From a bacterium (GTDB lineage Bacteria; Pseudomonadota; Alphaproteobacteria; Rhizobiales; Aestuariivirgaceae), in NCBI GenBank assembly GCA_022842165.1, contig JALHQC010000030.1, forward strand, positions 1,353 to 47,402: a DNA stretch of 46,050 nt, given 5' to 3'. The notes beneath the pieces were generated by a model, which had not been told where the DNA came from, did not search any database, and worked only from the letters and a program-made list of their open reading frames with translations. This document shows positions 34,927 through 43,832 of the stretch, piece after piece. The position numbers and the translations under genes were made by a program. Position 1 is the first letter of the stretch, and the number at the start of each line of letters is the position of its first letter.

Positions 34927-35944
34927 CGGCGTCGTCCGCACACTGAACGCAGTCATCCGCGAGCTTTCAGCCAAGGGGCACGACGTCCGCACTATCAATC
35001 CGGACAAGCGGCCGTCCTGGCCAATGCCGTTCTATCCGGAGATTTCCCTCACAAGGACATCGACCGGAGACATGATGCGCGAGATCGCCGCCATCATGCC
35101 GGACGTCATCCACATCGCCACCGAAGGACCGCTGGGATGGACCGCACGGCGCGCCTGTCTCAGCCAAGGCTGGAGGTTCACGACAGGCTTCCACACGCGG
35201 TTCGCCGAATATGCCGCGGCCCGCATTCCGCTGCCGGGCGTATTGAGTGCAGGGTGGAGGGTCTTGCGGCAATTCCACAAGCCCAGCCAGGCTGTGATGG
35301 TCCCGACGAAGTCGATCGGCCATGAGCTTGACAAGCGGCACTTCACAAATGTCAAAATCTGGACGCGCGGCGTCGACCGTTCGCAGTTCAAGATATATCC
35401 GCGCGACCATCTCGATCTGCCGCGTCCCATCGTGCTCTATGCCGGGCGGCTTGCGATCGAAAAGGGAATCGATGACTTCATGGCCCTGAAGGTAAAGGGC
35501 AGCAAGGTGCTGGTAGGAGATGGACCCGAACGCGAGAGGCTGCAGCGGCGCAATCCTGATGCGCACTTCCTCGGCTTCCGTCATGGCGAGGATTATGCCC
35601 GCACCCTGGCATCCGCAGACGTGATGGTATTCCCGAGCAAGACTGATACATTCGGCCTCGTCATGCTGGAAGCCATGGCCTGCGGAACACCGGTTGCCGC
35701 TTACAATGCGCCAAGCCCCCTCGATGTCGTGGAGCATGGCGTCACAGGTTGCTTCGCGGACAGGCTGGAAGATGCGGTCGCCTCCGCATCGCAGCTCGAT
35801 CGGGCTGGTGTCCGTGAAGGTTCCATGCATTTCAGCTGGGCAAAATGCGCCGAGATGTTCGAATCCTGGCTGGTGCCCTGCATTTCCACCGAGGCACGGC
35901 AACCATCATGGGACGCGGCCGGAACTCTCATCCACCTGCGCTAG
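34883..35944 (+). CDS. agt: Agt-type diacylglycerol glycosyltransferase (GT4)
   Basis: 353 residues from ATG 34883, which overlaps the end of plcP by 44 bases; GGAAGA lies about 8 bases upstream. Start [20 protein letters not shown] is the donor-side Gly/Val block of GT4 enzymes, and the C-terminal domain has [17 protein letters not shown] and [20 protein letters not shown] with the E-x7-E motif. In Agrobacterium and Mesorhizobium the homologous Agt makes glucosyl- and glucuronosyl-diacylglycerol under phosphate limitation. Position right after plcP supports use of the diacylglycerol it releases. Donor sugar not readable. Confidence 0.82.
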   Translation: MRILIVTDAWSPQVNGVVRTLNAVIRELSAKGHDVRTINPDKRPSWPMPFYPEISLTRTSTGDMMREIAAIMPDVIHIATEGPLGWTARRACLSQGWRFTTGFHTRFAEYAAARIPLPGVLSAGWRVLRQFHKPSQAVMVPTKSIGHELDKRHFTNVKIWTRGVDRSQFKIYPRDHLDLPRPIVLYAGRLAIEKGIDDFMALKVKGSKVLVGDGPERERLQRRNPDAHFLGFRHGEDYARTLASADVMVFPSKTDTFGLVMLEAMACGTPVAAYNAPSPLDVVEHGVTGCFADRLEDAVASASQLDRAGVREGSMHFSWAKCAEMFESWLVPCISTEARQPSWDAAGTLIHLR

Positions 35945-35959
35945 CCGCGGACTTGTGGG

Positions 35960-35999
35960 TTGTCATTTGGCTGCAACCTTAATGTCACATCAATGTTGT
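35960..35999 (+). promoter_or_regulatory. Candidate Pho box of the phnCDEE operon, four phased half-sites
   Basis: Four 7-base half-sites at strict 11-base steps: TTGTCAT (35960), CTGCAAC (35971), ATGTCAC (35982) and ATGTTGT (35993). They match CTGTCAT at 6, 4, 5 and 4 of 7 bases. The array sits 40 bases before the phnC start. Confidence 0.5.
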
Positions 36000-36038
36000 G
36001 GGCTGGCTGTTGTTTGCAATGCAACAGGGAACGGCCAG

Positions 36039-36851
36039 ATGCTTAGAATCGAAAACCTCGGCAAGTCTTTCAGTGGCAAGGCGGCCTTGTCCGATGTGTC
36101 AGTCGAGATTGAACATGGTTCTTTTGTCGGCGTGATCGGGCGTTCGGGTGCCGGCAAGTCCACTTTGCTCCGCTGCATCAACCGCCTCGTCGACCCCTCC
36201 GAAGGCCGCATCGATTTCGACGGCCTTGATGTGACATCACTCCGCGGCAAGGCACTCCGCGACTGGCGCTCGTCCTGCGGCATGATCTTCCAGCAGTTCA
36301 ATCTTGCAGGCCGCCTCGATGTCTTGACCAACGTGCTGATGGGCCGCATCAACTCGATCTCTACATTTCCGGCGCTGCTGAAAATCTGGCCCGAAGCCGA
36401 AAAGCTCATGGCGCTTCGGGCACTCGACAGGCTGGATCTGGGGGACTTTGCAGCCCAGCGCGCCGAGAGCTTGTCGGGCGGCCAGCAGCAGCGCGTCGCC
36501 ATTGCCCGCACGCTCGTTCAGAATCCGAAGATCATCCTGGCGGATGAACCCGTTGCCTCGCTCGATCCTCGCAACACGCAGGCCGTGATGGATGCGCTCC
36601 GCGACCTCAATGCGCAGAACGGAATCACCGTGCTCTGCAATCTCCATTCCCTCGATCTCGCCCGTGGTTACTGCTCGCGCCTCATCGGCATGAAGGCAGG
36701 CCGCGTGGTGTTTGACGGACGCCCTGAAGCCCTGACCGACGATCTCGTCGTCGAACTCTACGGGCTCGAGGCAAACGACGTGCTGGATTTCACACAAGAG
36801 GCGGCGGCACGGCGCAAGGAACAGTCAGACGACGTCAAGACTGCCGCCTGA
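36039..36851 (+). CDS. phnC: Phosphonate ABC transporter ATP-binding protein, copy 1
   Basis: 270 residues from ATG 36039. Walker [10 protein letters not shown] at 34-42, Q-loop [20 protein letters not shown] (the last part is a PhnC signature), ABC signature [14 protein letters not shown], Walker [12 protein letters not shown] and switch [13 protein letters not shown]. PhnC is about 260 residues, so length fits. It powers uptake of phosphonates or phosphate esters. The open frame extends upstream to 35694 only by chance. First gene of phnC-D-E-E with a Pho-box candidate before it. Confidence 0.93.
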   Translation: MLRIENLGKSFSGKAALSDVSVEIEHGSFVGVIGRSGAGKSTLLRCINRLVDPSEGRIDFDGLDVTSLRGKALRDWRSSCGMIFQQFNLAGRLDVLTNVLMGRINSISTFPALLKIWPEAEKLMALRALDRLDLGDFAAQRAESLSGGQQQRVAIARTLVQNPKIILADEPVASLDPRNTQAVMDALRDLNAQNGITVLCNLHSLDLARGYCSRLIGMKAGRVVFDGRPEALTDDLVVELYGLEANDVLDFTQEAAARRKEQSDDVKTAA

Positions 36852-36894
36852 TCCGCCTCTTCTTCAGAACAGACAACCAACAGGAGCCACCCAG

Positions 36895-37803
36895 ATGTTT
36901 ACGCGCCGCACTCTTCTGCAGGCTGCAGCCGGCCTTGCCGCCGTTGCCGCCATGGCCACCAGCGCCTACGCCGACTGGAAGGACACCTATAAGGAACTGA
37001 CCATCGCTGCGGTCCCGGATGAAAATGCCACCGGCACCGAGCGCCGCTACGAGCCGTTCATCCAGTATCTCTCGAAGCAGCTTGGCGTTCCAGTGAAGCT
37101 CCGCATCGCCAACGACTATGCCGCCGTCATCGAAGGCCAGATCGCCGGAAACATCCACATTGCCCAATATGGGCCAGCCGCCTTTGCGCGCGCCCTCATG
37201 AATGGCGCGAAGGCCGAGGCATTCGGCATGCAGGTCAACAAGGACGGCACCAAGGGATACTTCTCGGTCCTCTGGGTGAAGGCTGACAGCCCCTATCAGA
37301 AGTTTGAAGACCTCAAGGGCAAGAACCTCGGCCTCGTCGACCCGAACTCGACATCGGGCAACAACGTTCCCCGCTTCGCCATGAACAAGATGGGCATCAA
37401 GCCGGAGGAGTTCTTCTCGAACGTTGTCTATGCCGGCAGCCACGAGAACGCGATCATCGCCCTGCAGCAGGGCCAGGTTGACGCCGCCTTCAACTGGTGG
37501 AATGACGACAAGGAATCCATGCTGATGCGCATGGAGCGCAAGAACATGGCGAAGTATTCCGACTTCCGCATGATCTTCAAGTCAGACATGATCGTGAACT
37601 CTCCGGTGGCAATGCTCTCCGAGTTGCCGGACGACCTGAAAGCTTTGATCAAGGACGCTTTCTACAACGTCGAGAAAAACGATCCGGAAGCCTTCAAGGT
37701 GCTGACTGATGGTGAAGCCCAGCCTTGGGCTCCAGCCACGAATGCTGACTACGACGTCATCGTAGAGCTTAACACCTTCGTCGACACGCTCCGCAAGCAA
37801 TAG
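36895..37803 (+). CDS. phnD: Phosphonate ABC transporter substrate-binding protein, copy 1
   Basis: 302 residues; AGGAG lies 9 bases before ATG 36895. The N-terminus TRRTLLQAAAGLAAVAAMAT is a signal peptide, Tat-like because of the twin Arg. Mature blocks: PDENATGTERRYEPFIQYLS, HIAQYGPAAFARALM, FSVLWVKADSPYQKFEDLKG and LVDPNSTSGNNVPRF, matching the PhnD/PtxB family that binds phosphonate, phosphite or phosphate esters in the periplasm. The exact ligand is not readable. Confidence 0.92.
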   Translation: MFTRRTLLQAAAGLAAVAAMATSAYADWKDTYKELTIAAVPDENATGTERRYEPFIQYLSKQLGVPVKLRIANDYAAVIEGQIAGNIHIAQYGPAAFARALMNGAKAEAFGMQVNKDGTKGYFSVLWVKADSPYQKFEDLKGKNLGLVDPNSTSGNNVPRFAMNKMGIKPEEFFSNVVYAGSHENAIIALQQGQVDAAFNWWNDDKESMLMRMERKNMAKYSDFRMIFKSDMIVNSPVAMLSELPDDLKALIKDAFYNVEKNDPEAFKVLTDGEAQPWAPATNADYDVIVELNTFVDTLRKQ

Positions 37804-37813
37804 TTACTTGAAC

Positions 37814-37840
37814 CGGGGCCTGCGGCATGCGCGGGCCCCG
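37814..37840 (+). other. Hairpin between phnD and phnE
   Basis: CGGGGCC (37814-37820) and GGCCCCG (37834-37840) form a 7-bp stem around 13 bases, followed by ATCCTTTAGC. The weak T-tract suggests an mRNA-stabilising or attenuating hairpin after the binding-protein gene rather than a full terminator. Confidence 0.5.
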
Positions 37841-37856
37841 ATCCTTTAGCGGCATC

Positions 37857-38744
37857 ATGACAACAGCAACGGCAGACTCACGCAAGTCGATCGAGGCCCT
37901 CTCGTCCGCCTATGCGGCAATAGTGGCCCGCAAGCGCAAGCAGTTCCTGAGATCGGGGGCCGTTCTCGCCGTCGTCATCCTCGTCGCGGGGTGGATGGCA
38001 GAGGTCGATCTTGCCCTGTTCTTTTCAAATGTTCACAAATTCCCGAATTACATCGGCCGTATCTTCATTCTCGATTCTGGCGACCTCAAGGGGAGCCTAG
38101 TGGTCTTCGATATCCCCGGCTGGTTTTGGGGAGTCGGAAAATGGCTGAAGCTCCTCGCGGACACTCTGTTGATCGCCTATGTGGCAACATTGATCGGCGC
38201 AATCTTCGGCTTTTTCGCCTGCTTTTTCGCTGCCGGAAATCTCGGCGTGTCTACACCTATTCGCTTTGCCGTGCGGCGCTATCTCGAGTTCTGCCGCACT
38301 GTTCCGGAGCTCGTCTTTGCATTGATCTTCGTTCTGGCCTTTGGACTTGGCCCAATTGCTGGCGTTCTCGCCATCATCGTTCACACCACTGGCGCTCTCG
38401 GCAAGCTCTTCTACGAAGTGCTCGAAAACATCGACCAGAAGCCCGTTGAAGGCCTCATTTCCAGCGGTGCGTCCTGGACGAAGACGATGCGCTTTGCCGT
38501 GCTGCCGCAGGTGCTCGCCAACTTCATCAGCTATGCGCTGCTGCGCTTCGAAATCAATGTGCGTGGCGCCTCCGTCATGGGTTTCGTGGGTGCCGGCGGC
38601 ATCGGCCAGGACCTGATCGAGGCCATCCGCAAATTCTACTACCCGGATGTTTCGGCCATCCTGTTGCTCATCATCGCGACGGTTGCCGTGATCGATCTTG
38701 TGACAGAACGCATCCGCCACCGCTTCATCGCGCAAGGACACTGA
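37857..38744 (+). CDS. phnE: Phosphonate ABC transporter permease, copy 1a
   Basis: 295 residues from ATG 37857. About six membrane segments (FLRSGAVLAVVILVAGWMAE, TLLIAYVATLIGAIFGFFAC and others) and the conserved loop KPVEGLISSGASWTKTMRFA with GFVGAGGIGQDL near the end, a PhnE hallmark. The next gene is a second permease one base downstream, so the transporter is probably a PhnE1-PhnE2 heterodimer with PhnC. Confidence 0.92.
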   Translation: MTTATADSRKSIEALSSAYAAIVARKRKQFLRSGAVLAVVILVAGWMAEVDLALFFSNVHKFPNYIGRIFILDSGDLKGSLVVFDIPGWFWGVGKWLKLLADTLLIAYVATLIGAIFGFFACFFAAGNLGVSTPIRFAVRRYLEFCRTVPELVFALIFVLAFGLGPIAGVLAIIVHTTGALGKLFYEVLENIDQKPVEGLISSGASWTKTMRFAVLPQVLANFISYALLRFEINVRGASVMGFVGAGGIGQDLIEAIRKFYYPDVSAILLLIIATVAVIDLVTERIRHRFIAQGH

Positions 38745-38745
38745 C

Positions 38746-39603
38746 ATGACTGGCGACGACGGCTACAGCGCCCTTGAAGAAACCGCACTGCGCACCCGAT
38801 ACAGGTCGAGCTTCGCGCGCGATAGCCGCATGGGCTATTACATTGCTGCCGCTGCAACCGCCCTTCTTGCCTACGGCCTGTGGCATCTCGGATTCTCGAT
38901 CACCAAATTCCTGCACGGCATCGCCAACCTTGGCAATTTTGTTGTCCTCATGTTCCCTCCAAGCTGGGGCGACACTGCAAGCCTGTTCCGGTTTGTGAAG
39001 GCCCTGGGCGAAACTGTGGCCATCGCTCTACTTGGCACGATGCTCGCGGCTGCCATTGCCTTGCCGCTGAGTTTTCTCGCTGCAAACAATACCACCGTCT
39101 CCCAGATCCTGCGTTTCTTCGCGCGCCGTTCCTTCGATACGCTGCGCGGTGTCGATACGCTGGTCTGGGCGCTGATCTGGGTCAACGTCGTGGGGCTCGG
39201 TCCCTTTGCCGGTGTCCTTGCCATCGCGATCTCGGATATCGGCTCGTTCGGCAAGCTGTTCTCGGAGGCGATCGAAGCATCCGACAAGAAGCCGGTGGAA
39301 GGTGTTGTCGCCTCAGGCGGCTCGCGCCTTCATGCCATCCGCTTTGGTATCCTGCCGCAGGTCGCACCCGTGTTGATCAGCCAGTTCCTTTACTACTTTG
39401 AATCGAACACCCGCTCTGCAACCATCATTGGCATCGTCGGCGCAGGCGGCATCGGCCTGCAACTGTCGGAGCAGATCCGCACGCTGGAATGGCAGACAGT
39501 GTGCTTCATCATCATCATGATCCTGATGACCGTATCGGTGATCGACCTCATATCGACAAGACTCCGGACCGCCATCGCAGGAGACGCCCGGACGACGATC
39601 TAG
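38746..39603 (+). CDS. phnE: Phosphonate ABC transporter permease, copy 1b
   Basis: 285 residues, one base after the previous stop. Same architecture as its neighbour: LFRFVKALGETVAIALLGTM, the loop KKPVEGVVASGGSRLHAIRF and GIVGAGGIGLQL. The proteins are clearly paralogous but diverged. Its stop TAG (39601-39603) overlaps the stop of the convergent phnM paralogue through one CTAG. Confidence 0.92.
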   Translation: MTGDDGYSALEETALRTRYRSSFARDSRMGYYIAAAATALLAYGLWHLGFSITKFLHGIANLGNFVVLMFPPSWGDTASLFRFVKALGETVAIALLGTMLAAAIALPLSFLAANNTTVSQILRFFARRSFDTLRGVDTLVWALIWVNVVGLGPFAGVLAIAISDIGSFGKLFSEAIEASDKKPVEGVVASGGSRLHAIRFGILPQVAPVLISQFLYYFESNTRSATIIGIVGAGGIGLQLSEQIRTLEWQTVCFIIIMILMTVSVIDLISTRLRTAIAGDARTTI

Positions 39604-40754
39604 ACTGCGGAATAGACGAGCTTTCCGTTGCACAACACCGCAGATGGTCGCCGCCGCATCTCATGCAACACAATCAGGTCGGCGCGCAGGCCTTCTGCAA
39701 TGTAACCCCGGTCAGCCAGACCGCATGCCCTCGCCGGAGCACCACTCACAAGTTCCCAGGCGCGTTCGAGCGGCAGAGTGCCACGCTCCACCAGCGCCAG
39801 TGCGGCGGCCATCGGTGCAGGGTAATAATAGTCGGATGCCAGAATGGTGCACATCTCGCGCTTGACGGCATCCTCCGCACCAATTGCACCATTGTGACTG
39901 CCGCCTCGCACAACATTGGGCGAGCCCAGCACGATGTCGTCGCCATTGGCAGCCGCCTCTTCCAGTGTTTCCATGTTCATCGGGAACTCTGCTATGGCAA
40001 CACCCAGATTGCGATAGAACCCGCGCATCTCCACGCTCTGATCATCGTGCGACAGCATCGGAACGCCAAGATGTCGAGCCGAGGTGCTGAGGTTTTTGAT
40101 TGCAAATGCAACTTCTGTTTGACGTTCTCCGATGGCATCGAGCAATTCCCGGTAGGTGCCAATATCAACCATGGCCCGCTCCGCCGAGCCCCGCAGCTTG
40201 ATTTCCTTGCGGGTGCCCGACAACGACATAGACGTATGATCGTTGAATGCCAGCAGCGGCTTTTTCTCTCGCCGGAGAAGCGACTCGACTTCGCCGCTCT
40301 CATCGACTGCAAACGTTTCCCACCGGATATGGAGCCTGTTGTCGGAATGAAACTCCGGTTCGAGTCGGTCGAGCGCATCAATGATGCGCATTGCCTGCTC
40401 CAGACTTCTGAGACCGGGCTCCCATGACACCGTGATCCCATGATAGGCCGTCGTGATGCCGTTTGCCGCAAGCTGCCGGTCGGTTTCGAGCAGCGCCATA
40501 TCCAGCGGGAACATCGTCTTGGGCCGCGGCATGATTTGGCGCTCGAAGGCATCGCCATGGATATCGACAATACCGGGAAGGACAAGACAGCCTGTAGCAT
40601 CGATTCCTGCCACGCCATTTTGTGGCCTGCGGGCAATCTCGCTGATAACACCGCCACTGCAATGGATGTCGGCCGGCACGAGACCCTCCCCCGGAATGAG
40701 GCAGAGCCCGCCGCGTATCGTGATGTCCCGGGTCGCTCTAACGTCGAGTGGCAT
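39600..40754 (-). CDS. phnM: PhnM-like amidohydrolase, paralogue 1
   Basis: 384 residues from ATG 40754, preceded by GGAG; a further in-frame ATG at 40766 lacks a ribosome site. Amidohydrolase signatures: LPGIVDIHGDAFERQIMPRP (metal His and Asp), the Lys/Asp region ending FNDHTSMSLS, GVPMLSHDDQSVEM and GSPNVVRGGSHNG. PhnM removes diphosphate from alpha-D-ribose 1-methylphosphonate 5-triphosphate in the C-P lyase pathway. This paralogue (HGDAFER rather than HTDHLEN) differs from the one at 43832-44971 and is away from the lyase genes, so its substrate may differ. Confidence 0.85.
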   Translation of the reverse strand: MPLDVRATRDITIRGGLCLIPGEGLVPADIHCSGGVISEIARRPQNGVAGIDATGCLVLPGIVDIHGDAFERQIMPRPKTMFPLDMALLETDRQLAANGITTAYHGITVSWEPGLRSLEQAMRIIDALDRLEPEFHSDNRLHIRWETFAVDESGEVESLLRREKKPLLAFNDHTSMSLSGTRKEIKLRGSAERAMVDIGTYRELLDAIGERQTEVAFAIKNLSTSARHLGVPMLSHDDQSVEMRGFYRNLGVAIAEFPMNMETLEEAAANGDDIVLGSPNVVRGGSHNGAIGAEDAVKREMCTILASDYYYPAPMAAALALVERGTLPLERAWELVSGAPARACGLADRGYIAEGLRADLIVLHEMRRRPSAVLCNGKLVYSAV

Positions 40755-40788
40755 CTGCTTCTCCATCTATCGGGGGAGAAGTCGCCCA

Positions 40789-40811
40789 TCTTCATGACAG
40801 TGTCATGAAAC
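40789..40811. promoter_or_regulatory. Palindromic bidirectional Pho box between phnM paralogue and phnD2
   Basis: The core TTCATGACAGTGTCATGAA (40791-40809) is a perfect 19-base inverted repeat. Reading minus, GTTTCAT and CTGTCAT (7 of 7 consensus, complement of 40794-40800) are 11 bases apart; reading plus, TCTTCAT (40789) and GTGTCAT (40800) are also 11 apart. It lies 35-57 bases from phnM paralogue 1 and 42-64 from phnD2, so it could serve both. Confidence 0.6.
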
Positions 40812-40852
40812 GCTGTTGTTTGGGGTCTGCTTGCATTCAGGAGATATGCACA

Positions 40853-41719
40853 ATGAAGATCTGGAACTGGATTTCGGGCGTGGCGCTTGCCGCCGGCCTG
40901 ATGACCGCAACTGCCACGGCAGAAACGATCCGCTTCGCCGTCACCGACGTCGAAGGAATGGAACAGCTGCAGCGCGAATATGGTGCTTTCGTCGAAGAAC
41001 TCGAGAAGGCAACCGGCTTCGACGTTGAATTCACGCCCGTGAGCAACCGCACTGCCGCGGTTGAAGCAATGCGCGCCGAACAGGTTGATTTCGTGCTGAC
41101 AGGCCCTGCCGAGTATGTGGTATTCAAGGTTTTGACCGATGCCAAGCCTGTTGTTGCATGGCATCGCCCGGACTACTTCGCACAGATCGTCGTGATGGCG
41201 GATGGTGACATCAAGAGCCTTGCCGATCTCAAGGGCAAGAAGGTTGCCTATGGCGAAGTTGGCTCGACTTCCCAACAGCTCGGACCGGCGCAGGTCCTAG
41301 CCGATGCTGGTCTCAAGTACAACGAGGACTACACAGCAGAAATCATCAAGCGCAACGTCGCGATTGAAGCCATGATCCGTGGAGACGTTCAGGCTGTTGG
41401 CATGAACCTCACGCATCTCCGCTCGGTCCGCGAAAAATTCCCCGATCAGAAGTTTGCCGTGGTCGGCCGCGGTCCCGATCTTCCGAACGATATTCTGATC
41501 GTGGCTTCCTACGTCAAGCCCGAGGTCGTCGAAAAGGTAAAGTCCGCCTTCCTCGACAAGGGTTCCGAGCTGATGACCGGCGTCCTTAAGGGCGAAGACA
41601 CGAAGAAGTATGATGGCGGTTACTTTGTGCCAACCGTCGACGACAAGGACTATGACATCGTGCGCGCCATGTATGCCACCATCGGCGTTCCGAAGTTTTC
41701 GAACTTTCTGGGTGAGTAA
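40853..41719 (+). CDS. phnD: Phosphonate-type ABC transporter substrate-binding protein, copy 2
   Basis: 288 residues from ATG 40853, with AGGAG about 9 bases upstream. A Sec signal peptide (ISGVALAAGLMTATATA, cut near residue 23) precedes ETIRFAVTDVEGMEQLQREY, EFTPVSNRTAAVEAMRAEQV and DFVLTGPAEYVVFKV, typical of the PhnD/SsuA-like group. It is only distantly similar to copy 1, so a different ligand is likely. phnC2 begins directly after its stop. Divergent from the phnM paralogue across a palindromic Pho site. Confidence 0.9.
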   Translation: MKIWNWISGVALAAGLMTATATAETIRFAVTDVEGMEQLQREYGAFVEELEKATGFDVEFTPVSNRTAAVEAMRAEQVDFVLTGPAEYVVFKVLTDAKPVVAWHRPDYFAQIVVMADGDIKSLADLKGKKVAYGEVGSTSQQLGPAQVLADAGLKYNEDYTAEIIKRNVAIEAMIRGDVQAVGMNLTHLRSVREKFPDQKFAVVGRGPDLPNDILIVASYVKPEVVEKVKSAFLDKGSELMTGVLKGEDTKKYDGGYFVPTVDDKDYDIVRAMYATIGVPKFSNFLGE

Positions 41720-42502
41720 ATGAACCTTCAGGTTCAGGCTTTCGAGCCAGCGGCGGGACAAATTCCCGCCGCCATCTCCATTCGCAATCTTTCGAAGTCG
41801 TTCTCGGCTTCGAAGACCGTCTTCTCTGGCATCAATATCGATATCGCGCCAGGCAGCCTCGTGGCCCTGATCGGCGCGAATGGCGCCGGCAAATCAACCC
41901 TCCTGCGCTGCATTCCGCGCCTGATCGATCCCGATGGCGGGGAAATCGAAGTGCAGGGACAGAAGGTGCTGAGGGACGCTCGCAACCTCCGCCGCCTCCG
42001 CTCGAAGATCGGTTTCGTCTTCCAGAAGCATAATCTTGTGGGCCGCCTGTCGAGCCTCACCAACGTGATTCACGGCGCGCAAGGCCGTGGCTACGGCGTG
42101 GCCGCCTGGAACCAGGCCTTCGCATCGTCCGCAATCCGCGCCCAGGCCCTCGACTGCCTGGACCGCGTGGGGCTGGCACCAACGGCGGCACAGCGCGCCG
42201 ATTCGCTTTCTGGCGGGCAATCGCAGCGTGTCGCAATCGCAAGGGCGCTCATGCAGCAGCCCGACATCGTTCTCGCTGATGAACCGGCTGCAAGCCTTGA
42301 CCCGCAGGCCGGAGACGAAGTGATGCAGCTTTTCGTTACGCTGATGCAGATGGAGGCAAAAACCGTCGTTTTCTCCTCGCACAATCTCACGCACGCACTC
42401 CAGTTCGCCGATCGCGTCATCGCAATCGCTGGCGGCAAGATTGTGCTCGATGCGCCCAGCCGCAGCCTGGGCGAAGCTGAACTCAGAGGCCTCTATGGCT
42501 GA
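41720..42502 (+). CDS. phnC: Phosphonate-type ABC transporter ATP-binding protein, copy 2
   Basis: 260 residues. The ATG abuts the phnD2 stop. Walker A GANGAGKST, Q-loop FQKHNLVGRLSSLTNVIHG, signature LSGGQSQRVAIARAL, Walker B IVLADEPAASLDP and switch SSHNLTHAL are intact. The first 18 residues, before the ABC core, are an extension. It works with the single permease that follows. Confidence 0.92.
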   Translation: MNLQVQAFEPAAGQIPAAISIRNLSKSFSASKTVFSGINIDIAPGSLVALIGANGAGKSTLLRCIPRLIDPDGGEIEVQGQKVLRDARNLRRLRSKIGFVFQKHNLVGRLSSLTNVIHGAQGRGYGVAAWNQAFASSAIRAQALDCLDRVGLAPTAAQRADSLSGGQSQRVAIARALMQQPDIVLADEPAASLDPQAGDEVMQLFVTLMQMEAKTVVFSSHNLTHALQFADRVIAIAGGKIVLDAPSRSLGEAELRGLYG

Positions 42503-43283
42503 GCATGCGCTCCCATCCCGCTTCGAGCGGCCAAACGCGCTGACTTTTGTTCTGCTCGTCGGCACGGCCGCGTTGATCATTTCCAGCTTCGCAACAAGCG
42601 GCGTTTCCTTTGAGAAGCTTGTGCGCGGCTTTCCGGCACTTGGGCGTCTGGGCGCGCAGATGTTCCCTCCGTCGATCGAGCGGCTGGAGCCTGTGTTGTG
42701 GTCACTGATTCAGACCTTCCAGATGGCAATCGCCGGAACAGTTCTCGGCCTCATCATCAGTCTGCCTTTAGCAGTTCTCGCAGCACCCAGCCTGTCGCCC
42801 CATCCGTTCTTCGTCTGGGTGACAAGGGGCATCGTGGCATTATTCCGCACTGTCCCCGATCTGGTGTGGGCCATCGTTTTCGTCATTGCAGTGGGTCTTG
42901 GACCAGCGGCGGGCGTTCTGGCCCTGATGGTGGACACCACAGGTTTTGCCGCGCGCTTCTTTGCAGAAGCCATGGAAGAGACTGAAAAGGGACCGCGCGA
43001 AGCATTATCTGCGTTGGGCGCCAGCCGCAGCGGCATCATCTTCTCGTCCGTCATCCCGCAGGCCATGCCGTCGATGATCAACACATCGCTCTTCTCACTG
43101 GAGAAGGCGACGCGCGGTTCGGTGGTGCTGGGACTCGTGGGTGCGGGCGGAATCGGGATCGAGCTAAAGGTGTCGCTCGAGATGTTCGACTACGATCAGG
43201 CGGCGACCATCATCATCGCCATCTTCCTGTTGGTTCTGGCTGTCGAGCGTGCGTCCACTTGGGTTCGCAACCGCATTCTCTAG
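42495..43283 (+). CDS. phnE: Phosphonate-type ABC transporter permease, copy 2
   Basis: 262 residues from ATG 42495, overlapping the phnC2 stop by 8 bases. About six membrane segments, the loop KGPREALSALGASRSGIIFS and GLVGAGGIGIELKVS mark PhnE. Only one permease gene accompanies this set, suggesting a homodimer. Its last 120 bases overlap the 3' end of the convergent phnN gene. Confidence 0.92.
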   Translation: MAEHALPSRFERPNALTFVLLVGTAALIISSFATSGVSFEKLVRGFPALGRLGAQMFPPSIERLEPVLWSLIQTFQMAIAGTVLGLIISLPLAVLAAPSLSPHPFFVWVTRGIVALFRTVPDLVWAIVFVIAVGLGPAAGVLALMVDTTGFAARFFAEAMEETEKGPREALSALGASRSGIIFSSVIPQAMPSMINTSLFSLEKATRGSVVLGLVGAGGIGIELKVSLEMFDYDQAATIIIAIFLLVLAVERASTWVRNRIL

Positions 43284-43832
43284 CGTTTCAAGAAACTCAC
43301 AGAAACAATCAACGGCGTCTTGCAGCGCGCCGTTGTTCTCGATCCTTACAACTTGCACTCCTGCCGGATAGTCGGGAACACTGCGTGAAACACGCTGAAT
43401 GGCCTCCGCTTCGGTCTCACGCCCACGTGCGACGATGCGGGAGACGAGGACATCTGGTGATGCGGTGATCTCTGCAACGGTGACTTTTGGAAAACGCGCC
43501 GCAGCTACTTCAATGATAGTGCGCGAGCAATTGACAGCGACGACGCATCCAGCCCGCAGGTCGGCCTCGACCGAAGTGCCGATGCCATAGTAGTTTCCAT
43601 GTGCATTCCACCACAATGCGAATGCGTCTTCAGAAACCGCAATGGCGAACTCCATGTCTGTCATCGTCAGATGGTCTTCGGCACCTACATCGGCAAAGCG
43701 CGTCACGAAGCGTTGTGGGAACACGAAGCGGCGATCGCCTGCGAGTTCCGCCTTGGCGCCGCGCAGCACACTGTCCTTGCCTGCTCCGCTGGGACCGACG
43801 ACGAGAACCAGATGTCCCTTGCAGTCGCTCAT
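43164..43832 (-). CDS. phnN: PhnN: ribose 1,5-bisphosphate kinase with run-on tail
   Basis: 222 residues from ATG 43832, overlapping the phnM2 stop (TGATG). P-loop GPSGAGKDSVLR at 13, then RFVFPQRFVTRFAD, ALWWNAHGNYYGIGTSVEAD and the ITASPDVLVSRIVARGRETE block of PhnN, which makes PRPP from ribose 1,5-bisphosphate in the C-P lyase pathway. PhnN is usually about 185-200 residues. Here the last ~40 residues (DSQNQQEDGDDDGRRLIVVE) are low-complexity and acidic, and lie antisense to the phnE3 end, as if the original stop was lost. Confidence 0.88.
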   Translation of the reverse strand: MSDCKGHLVLVVGPSGAGKDSVLRGAKAELAGDRRFVFPQRFVTRFADVGAEDHLTMTDMEFAIAVSEDAFALWWNAHGNYYGIGTSVEADLRAGCVVAVNCSRTIIEVAAARFPKVTVAEITASPDVLVSRIVARGRETEAEAIQRVSRSVPDYPAGVQVVRIENNGALQDAVDCFCEFLETLENAVANPSGRTLDSQNQQEDGDDDGRRLIVVEHLERHL

